Of a stretch of 29,224 nucleotides of DNA, positions 7,719 to 18,300 are shown piece by piece (position 1 is the stretch's first letter; each line of letters begins with the position of its first letter). Both the position numbers and the translations under genes were made by a program. The stretch is from Chrysochromulina tobinii (taxonomy: Eukaryota > Haptophyta > Prymnesiales > Chrysochromulinaceae), in contig JWZX01002487.1 in assembly GCA_001275005.1 (NCBI GenBank), forward strand, positions 1 to 29,224, read 5' to 3'. Below the pieces are notes generated by a model. That model made no database searches, was not told where the DNA came from, and saw only the letters and a program-made list of their open reading frames with translations.

Positions 7719-9235
7719 GGCGCCGACCGTGACCATACCGTATCCAGCAACCTCACGCGAGTAGAGCGAGTGGCAATATCGTCCGTCCTCGCTGCCCCCC
7801 ACCGGTGCGATCAGCAGCTGCGGACTTTCCGTCTCGGCCATGAGCAGCAGGCCCGAGCGCTGACGCTCGATTCGAATGGCTCCCGCGTAGAGTGCGCCGG
7901 GCAGGCAGAAGCAGACCATCATGCCGGCGGTGCACCCGCTCACTTGGAACGCGAAGGCGAGGTTGCGCGTAACGTCGGCAGCGCAGCCGGCAAGCGCGAC
8001 ACCCACCGCCGTCACACCCACGTGCATGGGCGTGCTCAACGGCGGGACGGCGCACAAGTCGAGCAAGAGCGAGCGCAGCGGGAGCACTACTAACGGCAAC
8101 TTGAGAATGTTGACCAGCGCGAGCGCCGCGGATCCCGCGAGGACGAGCTGGCTGTCTCCAAATGCCGTGAGGATGTTGGGGACGGTGCGCGCGCCGAGCA
8201 GCATGTAGCCTGTCGTCCCCACGAGAGCGTAGATGACGCACGCAATCGCGATGGCCGTGTGCACGATTGCCGGCAGCATGGGGCGCTCGAGCGGCGGCAG
8301 CTCGTTCTGCAGGTCGTTGATGTTGAATTGCGAGCAGAAGGCGAGCGCGTGGATGGGAATGCCGAGGCTCCAACGAACCTGATGAGGGATGTCATCATAG
8401 GTCATCAGAGGTCATCAGAGGTCATCAGAGGTCATCAGAGTTCATCAGAGGTCATCAGAGGTCATCAGAGGTCATCAGAGGTCATCAGAGGTCATCAGAG
8501 GCCATCAGAGGAATGGCGAGGCTCCAACGAACCGAAGGTGGGAGCACAACGAACATGATGAGGGATGTCATCAGAGGTCATCAGAGGTCATCCGAGGCTT
8601 CAACGAACCGAAGGCGGGAGCATAACGGCGTATGTATCGTCGACGTGTTGGGGATCGATGTGCTCGCGGTTCTGGGCAGTGAGGCACCCCTGCACGGCTA
8701 GGCCGATGATGCATCCGACCGAGAAGAGGATGGCGAGCACGCTCGCAGACGAGAGGAAGCGCAGCGCGTGCAGTTGCTTGGGCAGGCACAAGGGCACCGC
8801 ACCGAGCGTGATGATCGCCGTCACGCGCTCGCGCGAGATGTTGATCCCGACAGCCTCGACTGCCAGCATCTCGATCAGGTCGACGACACAGATCAGGATC
8901 TGGACGACTGCGCCGACCAGCAGCGCCAGCAATGACCAAAGGACGAGCTGCCGACCGCTTCTGCCGTAGACGCGCTCACCAAGATCGGCGTACGAGCTGG
9001 CGTGCATCCGACTCGATGCGCTCGCAATGAAGCGCATCGACGCGCCCGAGAGATAGGCAAAGAAGCAGAGGATGACTAGGCCTGGGATGAGGCCCGTATA
9101 GGAGAATGAGATCGGAATAGAGAGGACGCCGGTGCCGACCGTGGTGGCGATCAGGTTGATGCACGCCGCCCGTGAACGCGACGGCGCGTCCGGCTGCTGT
9201 TCCTTGATCCCCGATAAGAGCGGCTCTTCCTTCAT
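7677..9235 (-). CDS. AAAP amino-acid transporter, two exons (442 aa)
   Basis: An amino acid/auxin permease family carrier, SLC38-like, predicted to move neutral amino acids across the plasma or a vacuolar membrane. Exon 1 is 9235-8609 and exon 2 is 8378-7677 on the minus strand, joined in phase 0 (...LPPS|VRWSLGIP...). The N-terminal block NLIATTVGTGVLSIPISFSY matches the family's first helix (G-G-LSLP). About 11 hydrophobic segments follow, including LVLWSLLALLVGAVVQILICVVD and MLPAIVHTAIAIACVIYALVGTTGYMLLG. Total length is normal for the family. The start at 9235 (MKEEPLLSG) gives a short cytosolic tail, as usual. The intron is repeat-filled and described separately. A 68-bp relative of the first-helix coding sequence lies upstream at 9668-9735. 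Confidence 0.85.
8379..8608 (-). other. Intron of AAAP gene, minisatellite type
   Basis: 230 bases, GTTCGTTG...CCCTCATCAG on the minus strand. The intron opens with GTTCGTTGAAGCCTCGG, which matches the opening of exon 2 (GTTCGTTGGAGCCTCGG) at 16 of 17 bases. A third copy of the exon-end/exon-start junction lies inside at about 8512-8560. The rest is mostly 12 decamers at 8391-8510. Retention would give a stop three codons in. Confidence 0.85.
8391..8510 (-). repeat. 10-bp minisatellite, 12 units, intronic
   Basis: Twelve head-to-tail decamers. In the gene's sense orientation the unit is CTCTGATGAC, with single-base variants at the edges (one CTCTGATGGC). It is wholly inside the AAAP intron. 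Confidence 0.97.
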
Positions 9236-9876
9236 TGTGTGTGCGGGCGCGCGCGCGTCCTCTCACACGTGCGAACGCGCGAACGAGTGTGAGCGAGCGA
9301 CGCGCATTCTCATCACAGCAATGCGTTGCGATCTCTGTGCGATCTCACGTGGTCGTATTGCGGGTCGTTTAACTTCGTTTGTCAGTTCAACGTTACTTCT
9401 GACGTTTCACTCGCGCAACACAGCAACAATCGACTCGGACAAGTGTTGAAGTGTACCGGTACAATTGAAGTGTCGTGCCAAAGTGCCCGCGGCTCGGCGG
9501 ATTCCAAGCAGCTGTTAGCAGCTGGCTTCAACACTAAACCAGAGCGTGCGCGCGCGCCCGCGAGAGGTGCCCAAGTTCTGGACCTCTGAAGTACCTCGAG
9601 ACGTCGAGGAAGTCGAAAATCAGTCAAGACCGGTTACACCGGGTACCGGTACCGTACAAACTTCGTTCCTGGGATGAGGCCCGTGAAGGAGATTGAGATG
9701 GGAAGAGAGAGGACGCCGGTGCCGACCGTGGTGGCTCCGAAATCCCCCGAGATTGCGAACCTCATCAAAGACTTCGTGGCGCTGCATCGCGGGAGCGCCG
9801 CGGCTTGGTGAGAGGGGATCCGCGCGAGGAGGAGGAGACGCGCGGCGGGAGTGGTGGATCACGGCGGTGACCCATC
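9236..9876. other. Intergenic stretch between AAAP and PDZ genes
   Basis: It presumably holds both divergent promoters. It contains GC alternation near 9245-9260, two TACCGGTA palindromes (about 9454 and 9649) and the 68-bp transporter fragment at 9668-9735. A plus-strand frame from ATG 9698 to 9811 encodes 37 residues and ends at a GTGAGA that resembles a donor site. I could not join it in frame to the PDZ gene, so it is not called. Confidence 0.5.
9668..9735 (-). pseudogene. Fragment of an AAAP transporter first helix
   Basis: This 68-bp stretch matches 9082-9149 at 63 of 68 positions without gaps. On the minus strand it reads TTVGTGVLSLPISISFTGLI. All three amino-acid changes are conservative (Ile to Leu, Phe to Ile, Tyr to Phe), which suggests descent from a functional paralogue rather than free drift. 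Nothing of the transporter is visible on either side. Confidence 0.8.
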
Positions 9877-12800
9877 ATGCCGGGAGGGCAGTCCAAGATG
9901 CCCCCCAAGCCAACTACCAAGCTACTGACGGCGATGGAGAACCCAAACGTCATCCCAGAGCCGCCGCGGGCGCGAATCGGTGAGACCCTTGGCGTTGATG
10001 AGCTGGAAAAGTACGTGGCCCGTTTGCAGTCGCTGCTCTCGCAGCTGCACCTTTCATACGAGTATTTGACGGCCGAGAATGAGGAACTGCGCCTCGCGCT
10101 CTCTCCGGGCATTGTGCCCGATCCTATTCGCATCACGATCCTCATCGACGAGGCGACGGCACGCATGTCCGAGATGGAGCTGCAGGCCACGGACGACCCC
10201 GTGGCCATAGCGAAGGCCTTCTGCGCACGGCACGGCATAAAAGGCGAGCGCGCGCGCGAAGTGCGCGTCAGCGCCGAGCGTGCCGTCAGCACGCGCAAGG
10301 CGACGCGTGCCACCGCCGAGGCGGTGAAGAAGGGCACTCCGGGCATGGCCTTGAGCCCCTTGAGCTCCCGCGCGAGCCGCGCCGCGGATGTGGCGCCGCC
10401 GCCGCTCGCGCCGACAGTCAGCTTCGATGATCTTGTTGGCAAGGCCTCCGCGGGCGGCTCTGCCAACGGCTCTGCCCGCGCGTCCAGCGCTGCGAAGGCG
10501 TCGTCGGCCCCGTTTGAGGCGAAGGCGTCGTCGGCCCCGTTTGAGGCGCGGTTCGACGACGGGTTTGCGGCGAGCTTCGGCGACGGCTTCGACGCTGTCG
10601 CTTCAAAGGGCGCGTCGCTGGCGACACAGCGTCCTGCCAGCGGGGGCGCTGCGCCTGCATCGTCGGCCCCATTCGAGGCGCGTTTTGACGAGGGGTTTGC
10701 GGCGAGCTTTGGCGATGCCGTTGACTTCGGCACCCCCCTTGGCGCTGTGTCGGGCACCCCAAACGGCGCTGTTTCGGGCACCCCAAACGGCGCTGTGTCG
10801 GTCACCCCCAACGGGGTTGGGTCGCAGGCGATCCGGCATCCGGCCAACGGGGCCGCAGCGCGCACGCCCGGCACGGCGGGAGGCGGCGCGAACGGTGGTG
10901 TCCAAGGCGGTGCCCAAGGCGGTCTCCATGGCTTCGGCGGCGCGACCGGGCATGCCAACGGCTGCGATTCGAGCACTGGCTTCGAGGCCGCGTTCCTTCA
11001 CAGTCCCGGCGGCTTCCTTCACAGTCCCGGCGCCTTCGCGGCGGCCTTCGAGCCGTCGCGTGCCAGCGGCTTCGAGCCGGCCTTTGAGCCGTCGCCGTTC
11101 GCACCCACAGCAGCAGCGGCGGCGGCGGCAGCGGCCTTCTCTCCCCTTTTCGACGCGCCTCCCGCGATGATGGCCGACTTTGGCGCTGTGTCGGGCATCC
11201 CAAATGGCGCTGTGTCGGACGCGCCTCCCGCGATGATGGCCGACTTTGGCGCTGTGTCGGGCACCCCACAAGGCGCTGTGTCGGGCGCGCCTCCCGCGAT
11301 GATGGCTGACTTTGGCGCTGTGTCGGGCGCTGGCTTCGGCGCCGACTTTGGCGCCCCTCCCACCGGCATGTCGGGCGCTGTGTCGGGCGCCTCTGCGGGC
11401 TCGTCGATGGCGTTCGGTACGCCGCCCGGCCCGTCGCCTGGCCGTAGGCTGAGCCGCCAGGACTCCGGCTCCAGGCTGCTCGCGGGCTCGGGTCCGCCGA
11501 CGGTTGGGGGCGATCGGCAGGATTCCGAGGCGTTCGACGCGTTTGACGAAGCGGAGATTTCGGGAGATCTCTTGGACGAGGCGGGATCGGCCGAGATCGG
11601 CGGCTTCGGCGCGGTCGACCTCTCGTTCGATGATTTCGGAAACGACTTTGGGGAGATCGAGGTGGAGTGGAAGGAGGCTGGCGCGCTCAAGCTCGACGAC
11701 GAGGGCAGCCGCACGCTTGGGGTGGGCGCCGTCGTGGGCGCCGCCTACAGCTACGCCGCGCCGCCGCCCGCGTCGGACATGAGGACGGGCATGGGGGCAG
11801 CCCCCTCGGGTCCGACACGCATTCTGATCCGGATCATCTCAATGGCCAAAGGGCTCGGCATGACCCTCGCAAGGCCGGCGCCCGGGCAGCCCGAGGTCTT
11901 GCGTGTGCGGGCGATCAAGGCAGGCAGTGCCGCGGACGAGTCGGGTGGGCCTCGCCGGAGCACATCCCTCTGATTGCCTCTGATTGCATGCTGATGGCCT
12001 CCCTCATTGCATGCTGATGGCCTCCCTCATTGCATGCAGGGATGCGGGCCGGCGATCGGCTGCTCAAGGTCAACGGCCATCCGGTCAAATCGTCCGCAGA
12101 TGTGCGTCGGCTGCTCAATCCCGCCGAGCCCAACACGGTGCTGGTCGAGCGGCTTGATCGGGTGGAGCCGAGCGGGCCGGTGGAGGCGGCGGCGGCAGCG
12201 GCGATGGCGACAGCGGCGGCGACGGCGGCGGCGGCGGCCGAGCGCGGCGCCGCAGCCGCGGGCGCGCTGGGGAGCTTCGCGCCGGCCCTCGAGCACCCGG
12301 CGGTGACGAAACCCGAGCGCCCGATGGTGACGAAACCCGAGCACGAGGTGGTGACGAAACCCGAGCACGAGACGGTGACGAAACCCGAGCACGAGATGGA
12401 GATTGCCGCCCTCCGCGCCACGCTTCGTCAGCAGATCGACGCCGAGATTCGCGCCGAGATTCGCGCCGAGATTCGCGCCGAGGTGCATGCCGAGGCGCTG
12501 GCGGAGGTGCGGGCAGAGGCGCTCGCCGCGCAGGCGTTTGCAGACACGGGGATGGAGGTGCCCACGGCGGCGTCTTCGATGGTCTCGACGCCTCCCTCGA
12601 TGGGTCACATGCCGCCCGCAGCCCTACCGCTGGATATCTTTGGAGGTGGAGGCGCCGTCGTGGGCGGTGGAGGCGCCGTCGTGGGCGGTGGAGGCGCCGT
12701 CGTGGGCGGTGGAGGCGCCGTCGTGGGCGGTGGAGGCGCCCTACCGGCTGATCTGTTCGCCGCGCCTTCGGATATGTTCGCTGCGCCATCAGCTATGTTC

Positions 12801-13018
12801 GCTGCGCCTTCGGATATGTTCGCTGCGCCAGCGGAGGCGCCAGCAGGGGCGCGGGCGGAGGTGAGGGCGGAGGTGAGGGCAGAGTTGAGAGCAGAAGTGA
12901 GGGCGGAGGTGCGGGCGGAGGTGGAGAATGAGTTGCAGGCGCAGGTGGCGGCGCAGGTGGCGGCGCAGGTGGCGGCGCAGGTGGCGGCGCAGGTGGCGGC
13001 GCAGGTGGCCGCAGCGCA

Positions 13019-13106
<88 letters not shown>

Positions 13107-13196
13107 GAGGAGGAGGAGGAGGAGGAGGAGGAGGAGGAGCAGCAGCAGCCGCGGCAGCCGCAGCAGCCGCAGCAGTATAATCACCAACAAGTATAA
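9877..13196 (+). CDS. PDZ-domain protein with coiled coil and repeats, two exons (1074 aa)
   Basis: Exons are 9877-11944 and 12040-13196, joined in phase 1 (DES|G|MRAGDRL). Residues about 35-75 form a short coiled coil (LEKYVARLQSLLSQLHLSYEYL region). Residues 170-620 are low-complexity Ala/Gly/Ser/Phe sequence with tandem repeats (SSAPFEA, GAVSGTPN, and a 22-residue PPAMMADFGAVSG unit). Residues 645-728 form a PDZ domain: GLGMTL at 659-664 takes the carboxylate-loop place, then VLRVRAIKAGSAADES, then GMRAGDRLLKVNG. The second half has VTKPEHE repeats, helical (IRAE)n and (VRAE)n stretches, Gly/Val repeats, AQVA repeats, then Gln27-Glu12-Gln3. A scaffold role is likely from the PDZ plus coiled-coil layout; no partner is known. 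Splicing is essential: intron retention truncates the PDZ domain nine residues on. The start is the first ATG of the frame and is uncertain (a second is at 9898). Confidence 0.8.
11155..11336 (+). repeat. 66-bp in-frame repeat, 2.6 copies
   Basis: Units start at 11155, 11221 and 11287 (GCGCCTCCCGCGATGATGG...). They encode the PPAMMADFGAVSG units of the PDZ protein. A 24-bp GGCGCTGTGTCGGGCACCCC-type repeat upstream (about 10740-10815) shares part of the unit. Confidence 0.93.
11945..12039 (+). other. Intron of PDZ gene, minisatellite type
   Basis: 95 bases, GTGGGC...CATTGCATGCAG. It starts with a GC-rich piece weakly like the start of exon 2, then two CTCTGATTGC decamers, then a 23-bp unit TGCATGCTGATGGCCTCCC repeated to the acceptor. 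Three TGCATG hexamers are present. Splicing restores a complete PDZ domain, which is the main evidence for it. Confidence 0.9.
12303..12398 (+). repeat. 24-bp in-frame repeat, 4 copies
   Basis: Units start at 12303, 12327, 12351 and 12375, with core GTGACGAAACCCGAGC. They encode VTKPEHE-like octamers in the PDZ protein. Confidence 0.95.
12651..12734 (+). repeat. 21-bp in-frame repeat, 4 copies
   Basis: Four exact copies of a 21-mer (core GCCGTCGTGGGCGGTGGAGG) encode GAVVGGG heptamers in the PDZ protein, with partial units on both sides. Confidence 0.95.
13023..13148 (+). repeat. (CAG)27 (GAG)12 (CAG)3 coding tract
   Basis: Pure CAG codons run from 13023 to 13103, pure GAG codons from 13104 to 13139, then three CAG. 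They encode Gln27-Glu12-Gln3 near the C-terminus of the PDZ protein. The absence of CAA or GAA interruptions suggests recent slippage. Confidence 0.97.
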
Positions 13197-14761
13197 TCAC
13201 CAGTCCCATCAGCTATGGCGCTGTCGGCCGAGGTGGCGTGTGCGCCCTGAGCCCTCTGCTTCGGCCTGGACTGCATTGCATTGCATGTGAGTAAATGTTC
13301 TCCCTTGGGCTGGCTGGCTGGCGCCAGCCTTGTCCCAGAAGTGGCCTCGAGCAACCATGAAGCTAGTCGCGCTGGCTGCGCTCGGGTCCCTTCAAGCTGG
13401 GGCAAAAGAAGAGCTCAGTGAAGGACATGATCGGATGATGATGATGATGGCATGGAAATCCACACGTGGCACGCCACCTCGGACGCATGGAAGCGCATAG
13501 GAAGCATATGGGTCAAGATGGCACGCCGCCCCATGTGGCAGACGAGGAGCCGAGACGAGAGTGACGGTGCTCGCAAGTGTGAAGGCGGCAGAGCGCACTG
13601 TCGTGACGCGTCCATGAGACAGGCCACACAGGGGGAGGGTGTGATGTACATGTAGTAGCAGCATGCATGTATTTGGCAACATACGGGCTGGTTTGGTTAC
13701 GCTCTGGCTTTCAACGCTCACTCCGGCGCGGGCGAAGTTTCGCAACTTCGTGCACACACGAGGAGGAGGTGGTGGCGGTGACGGTGGTGGTGTGAGTATT
13801 CAGGGGGTGATTGGTTTTCAGTGTGACGACGGGCGTGTTGTCGTGTTCACAAGTAAGAAGAGCTATCTACTCTAACTGCACTAACGGTACTGCGGGAGAA
13901 CGTTACTAGGACGGTAGGTCCCTCACAGTACCACAGTTATACTCACGGTTTGCTACTGGAAGCCGTCTACCGCAGCTAGACGTCTTGCGTGGCTCAGATG
14001 CTTGCGCAGCGCCGCAGCCACGGGCGAGCTCGGCTGGATGTTTCGCCCGGCCTTTGCCGCTCAACAATTGGAGCGTCCACGAACTCAACCAGCGTCCAGC
14101 GGCTGGAGCACCTTTCACAGCTTGCCAGAAGCCTCATGAACACGGCCCGATGCGCCGACCGCAGAGCCGCGGCGATTCCAGGGAGAGTGGCGAGAGTCAC
14201 CGCACGCCGAGGTTAGGGAGCCGCACAGCCGCTCCTTCCGGCTCGAACGTCCCGCTCGCCGTTAGCTCGCCGTCGCACCACGCACCGTTGCGGTCGCCTA
14301 CAAGCGCGTTGCCGTGCCGAGCGTGGGCACGTGCGTGGTATTGCAGACAAATGTGACGCCGTCTAACAGAAAAATCGAAACCGAACCATCAAATAGGTTC
14401 CAAAAAAGGGCTCTGGTGAATGAAATGCATGCAACTTTGGCAGGCGCGCTCCGTGCACCAGCGTGTCCCCAGACGCTCATCTTCGGCCGACCGAAGGCCA
14501 CACACCGGCCCAAGGCAACGCACGCGTGAGCGCGGGCACTTACTCCCCCACCCCTCATATCACATTGGGGCCGGGAGGTGTGGTGAGCGCGGGGGGACCG
14601 CGATGAATCTGACGGAAAAAAAGGCAGACATGAAAGCGCTGGGGCGCGCACGACTTGTCATGACTTGACTTCTCTTGGCACGACGTGGTTCTCGTGCTGT
14701 CTACAGCCTCTACGTTGGCCCGCGCGAGCTGCGGCGCACTTCAATTCTTCAGCACGCTACC
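13197..14761. other. 1.6 kb intergenic stretch, no supported gene
   Basis: Several frames up to about 120 codons exist on both strands, but none shows a domain or a preferred composition. I note a (TGA/ATG)n run near 13436-13449, a small hairpin (CGAAGTT TCGC AACTTCG, 13733-13750), and a purine-rich GAGGAGGTGGTGG stretch near 13760. The last 100 bases (TCTTCAG shortly before the ATG) are presumably the U1-C 5' leader. Confidence 0.5.
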
Positions 14762-15172
14762 ATGCCACGATACTACTGCGAGTACTGCGACATCTCACTC
14801 ACCCATTCATCCGTGCCCGGCCGCAAGCAGCACCACTCCGGCCGCAAGCACATCATGAACTTTATCGAATACTGGGCTGCCTTTCAGGCAGCGGTGCCAC
14901 AACCGCAGGCAAGGGCGCCTGCACGCACGGGCCCGATGCCACCTCCGGGCCCTGTGCCACACGGGGCTGGCGCGCCGCGCCCTCCATCTGGGCCAATGCC
15001 ACCGATGCCTCCGATGATGTCAGGGATGCCGCCGGGCTATCGACCCGGCATGCCGCCGCCTCCGATGATGCCTGGGATGCCGCCGGGTGGCCCTCCGAGG
15101 CCAGGAATGCCGATGCCTCCTTACCCCATGCCTCCCGGATATCCACCTGCATATCCTCCGCCCCCGCGATGA
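14762..15172 (+). CDS. SNRPC: U1 small nuclear ribonucleoprotein C (136 aa)
   Basis: This is the U1 snRNP subunit that stabilises pairing between U1 snRNA and the 5' splice site. The N-terminus [17 protein letters not shown]...[14 protein letters not shown] carries the U1-C-type C2H2 zinc finger, with ligands Cys6, Cys9, His24 and His30, at the expected spacing. The C-terminal two thirds are Pro/Met/Gly-rich ([13 protein letters not shown]-like), also typical of U1-C. The ATG at 14762 is chosen because U1-C proteins begin with MP(K/R)(F/Y)YC directly; the frame is open 29 codons further upstream. No intron is visible. It converges on the coiled-coil gene. Its presence is notable beside genes whose introns have weak, exon-derived donor sites. 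Confidence 0.95.
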   Translation: MPRYYCEYCDISLTHSSVPGRKQHHSGRKHIMNFIEYWAAFQAAVPQPQARAPARTGPMPPPGPVPHGAGAPRPPSGPMPPMPPMMSGMPPGYRPGMPPPPMMPGMPPGGPPRPGMPMPPYPMPPGYPPAYPPPPR

Positions 15173-15385
15173 GCGCTAGTTTTACGGAACCAGTGTGCAT
15201 AAATCAGTCCGGGGCACAGTCTCATGACTCCTCCGGCGTGCTTTGTGTGTGCGCGCCGATCTGTGCAGTGCACCAAACTAGCACCAAACACAGTCTAGAA
15301 TGCGCTTGCGCGCGCGCTGTCGTTTTGTAGCATGTGAGAATAGGATACAATCTACCACTCAGGCCGGTCTAATGCTGAAAACACG

Positions 15386-18300
15386 TCATCTCGAAAACAG
15401 TGCCTCCAGATCGAAAGGGTTGTGGGCTCTGCCTCCGGCGCCACCCGCGCCGCCGGTCTGCTTCGGGGGCTTGGCCACCGGGCCGTGTTCATCGCGGAAC
15501 AGGTCACCCGGCCGAAGCACACCTTCGGCGGTGAACACTGCGGCGCCGCGGCTCGGGCTATTCGAGACCTGCTGGAGCAGCCTACGCGTGGCGGCGAGCT
15601 CGGCGAGCAAGAGGGGCAGCTGCACCCGCGCGTCGGCATCGCCCTTATCGGAGTACGCATCAATCTCTTTCTGGATGGTCTCGAGCTGACTGGAGTACGC
15701 ATCGCGCTCCTTCTGGGTCGCGTCGAGCTCTCTCCGCATGGCATCGAGCTGGCTCGCAAGGGCCTCCGAACGCCGACGTGCTCCCTCGGCTTCCAGCTGC
15801 ATCGCCTCGCGCTGGTCCGCATGCAGCCTCGCAAGCTGCATCTCACCGAGCGTTCTAGTCTCCTGAAGCTGCGCGTCGCGATATCCCTCTGCCAGCGAGG
15901 CTTGTCCGCCCCAATCCTTGGAGGAGGGCTTGCCTTCTGGACTAGTCTGCTGCTGAGCGTCTCCCTTGCCCTGCGCAAGCGCGGCGTGTCCAAACCTCCC
16001 TTGCTCCCCCTTGAAGGGCCTAGTGGGGGACGTGGCTCGAGGGCTGGTCTGTTGCTGCGCGTCGCTCGCCGGGCGTCGTATCGGCGAGGCTGGCTCGGTG
16101 TCCTTGGAGGCTCGCTCACGCTCGAGCGCCGTCTCGAGCGCCTCGATCTCATCAGTGAGCTGCGCCTCTCGCCTCTCGTACGTTTGCCTCTCGCGCACAA
16201 AGCTCTCCTGCAGGGCTCTGGTCGCTGCCTGATGTTGCTCCGTCAGACTCCGGAGCGCGTCCGCGTGCGCCGCGTCCTTCTGCGCTGCGACAGCGACGGC
16301 CCCGCTGCTACCTGCCCCACCCCCTCCCTCGCGCGCTTCCGCGAGCTGAGCGAGCAAGCGCGCCGCCTCCACCTGATGCGCCTGCTGCGCATCGACCAAG
16401 GCCAGCTTGGCGGCACGGCACTCGGCGCGCGCGTCCGCGAGGCTATTCTGCAGGTCCTTGCGGTCGACGAGCTGCTCGAGGAAGGCCTCGCGCTCGACAC
16501 TCAGCTGCGCCTCCATCGTGTGCCCCTGCTGCGTCAACTCGAGAGCGTGCCGTGCCGCTTGACGGTCAGCCACTTCCTGGAGCACACGACGGCTCGCGTC
16601 GCGCGCCGCGTTGGTCGCCTCGCGCTCCTTGGCAAGTGCACTCTCAAACGCTTCGCGCTCGGCGAGAAGTTGACGAGACTTGTCCTCAAGCGCGTCGGAG
16701 AGCCAATCGAGTTGCGACGAGAGCTTGGACGTCGCTGCAAAGGAGGCCTCACGCACGTGGTGCAGTGTGGCGCCGAAGTGCTCGCGCTCCTTTTCCATCC
16801 ACGCATCCGAGCGTCGTCGCTCCGCTTCGATCGCCTCTCGTTTGCTCACTTCGGCATGCGAGAGTGCCTCGCGAAGGGCGCCCGCCTCTTCGCCGCCCAA
16901 GGCCGCATAGTGGGCCGCCGCGCCGCGCATCGCCGCCACGTCGGCATCGGCGACGAGCAGCATGGCGCGCAGCGAGAAGACTGCGGACTGCTCCGAGAGG
17001 TATTGGGCGGACGCGAGCTCGAGGGCGCCCCTCGCCTCCGCCAGCTGCCGCTTGAGCGACTCATTCTGCCACTGCGCCTCCGCCTGCACTGTCTCGATGT
17101 GCTCGTCGGCGAGCGCCTTGGCCGCGCGGGCTATGTACTCCGCCTGCTCCAAGCGCGTCTCGTTCAGCGCGAGCGTCTTGGCCGCGGCCGCCGCCTTCGC
17201 CTCGCTCTCAGCGATCGCCTCAGCGAGCCGCTGCTCGCTCGCTCGCTCGCTCACCTCGAGCCTCGACTCGCTCTGATGGAGCTTCGACGAGAGCTCAGCA
17301 TTGGCCAAGCGCGCTTCTTGCAGGTAGGTGCGCGTGAGCGCCTCGGACTCGCTCGCCGCGGCCATGCCAACCTGCGCCTTGGTGGCCGCCGCCTCCGCCT
17401 CGGCCGTCGCTCGCGTCGCCTCCGCCACCGACAGCCTGGCGCGCTCCAGTTCATTCCGGCCCTCTTCCCGCTCCCGCTGCGCCGCATGCAGGCCTTCTTG
17501 TCGGGCCGCCTCGGCCACCGCGAGCAGCTCGTGCAGCTTCTCAATTTGCTGCGCATAGCTCCCTGAGACGCTCGCCGCAGCGGCCGCCGCTGCGATGCGC
17601 TCGGCTTGCAGGGCATCAGCATAGGCGCTCCGGTCGCGTTCCATCAATGCATGCACCTCAAGCCTCTCGGCCTCCAGCTCACTCCATGCGGCGGCGAGCG
17701 CCTTGTACGTGGCCTGCGTCGCTGCCTCGCAGTTGGCAAGCTCCAAGCGCGCCGCCGCCGCCTCGCGTGTGATGGCCGCAGCGTCCGCATCGAGCTGCAG
17801 TCGAGATCGCGCGAGCTCTGATTGCTCCTCAAAGAGGATCGCGCTCTCCGCCCCCAAACCGACGAGGGCCGCCTGCGCCGCGGCCGCCGTCCTGCGCTCC
17901 TCGAGCTCCCGCAGCAAGCTCTCACGCTCCGCCGCCAGCTCCGTGCGAGCGAGGCTCTTCCATTGCTCGAGCTCCGCCCGGCCCGCCTCTCGCTCCGCGC
18001 GCGCCGCCGCTCGCTCGTTCTTGAGCGCACGGCGCTCGCTGCTCTCATGCTCCTCGAAGGCGCTCTCTCTAGCCTTCAAGTCGGCCGATCGCCTCTCAAA
18101 GTCGCTCAGATCCGCCGCCATGGCCTGCATGGCCGCCTGCGCCTCCTTGGCCGTTACACGCGCCGCCTCGAGCTCGGGCCGCATGGACGCATTGACCTCG
18201 GCGGCGGCGGCGGCGGCGGCGGCGGCTATGGCGGCCTCTCCACGCGCCCGTGTGGCTGCTGCGTCCATCTTGGCCATGTCCGCCTCCATCTTCACCGCGC

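Noticed and set aside
8391-8510. Regular repeats resembling a CRISPR array
   Set aside because: Units are 10 bp head to tail without spacers and lie within a eukaryotic intron.
9698-9811. 37-residue frame ending at a donor-like GTGAGA, possible first exon of the PDZ gene
   Set aside because: Its first part is the transporter fragment read backwards, and joining to the only visible acceptor (before 9893) breaks the frame.
12793-13209. Minus-strand Ala/Pro frames opposite the CAG tract
   Set aside because: Simple complement of the triplet repeats of the PDZ gene.
15422-17566. 714-codon plus-strand open frame
   Set aside because: It lies antisense to the coiled-coil gene; its Leu/Arg-rich reading is the complement of Glu/Ala codons in GC-rich DNA.
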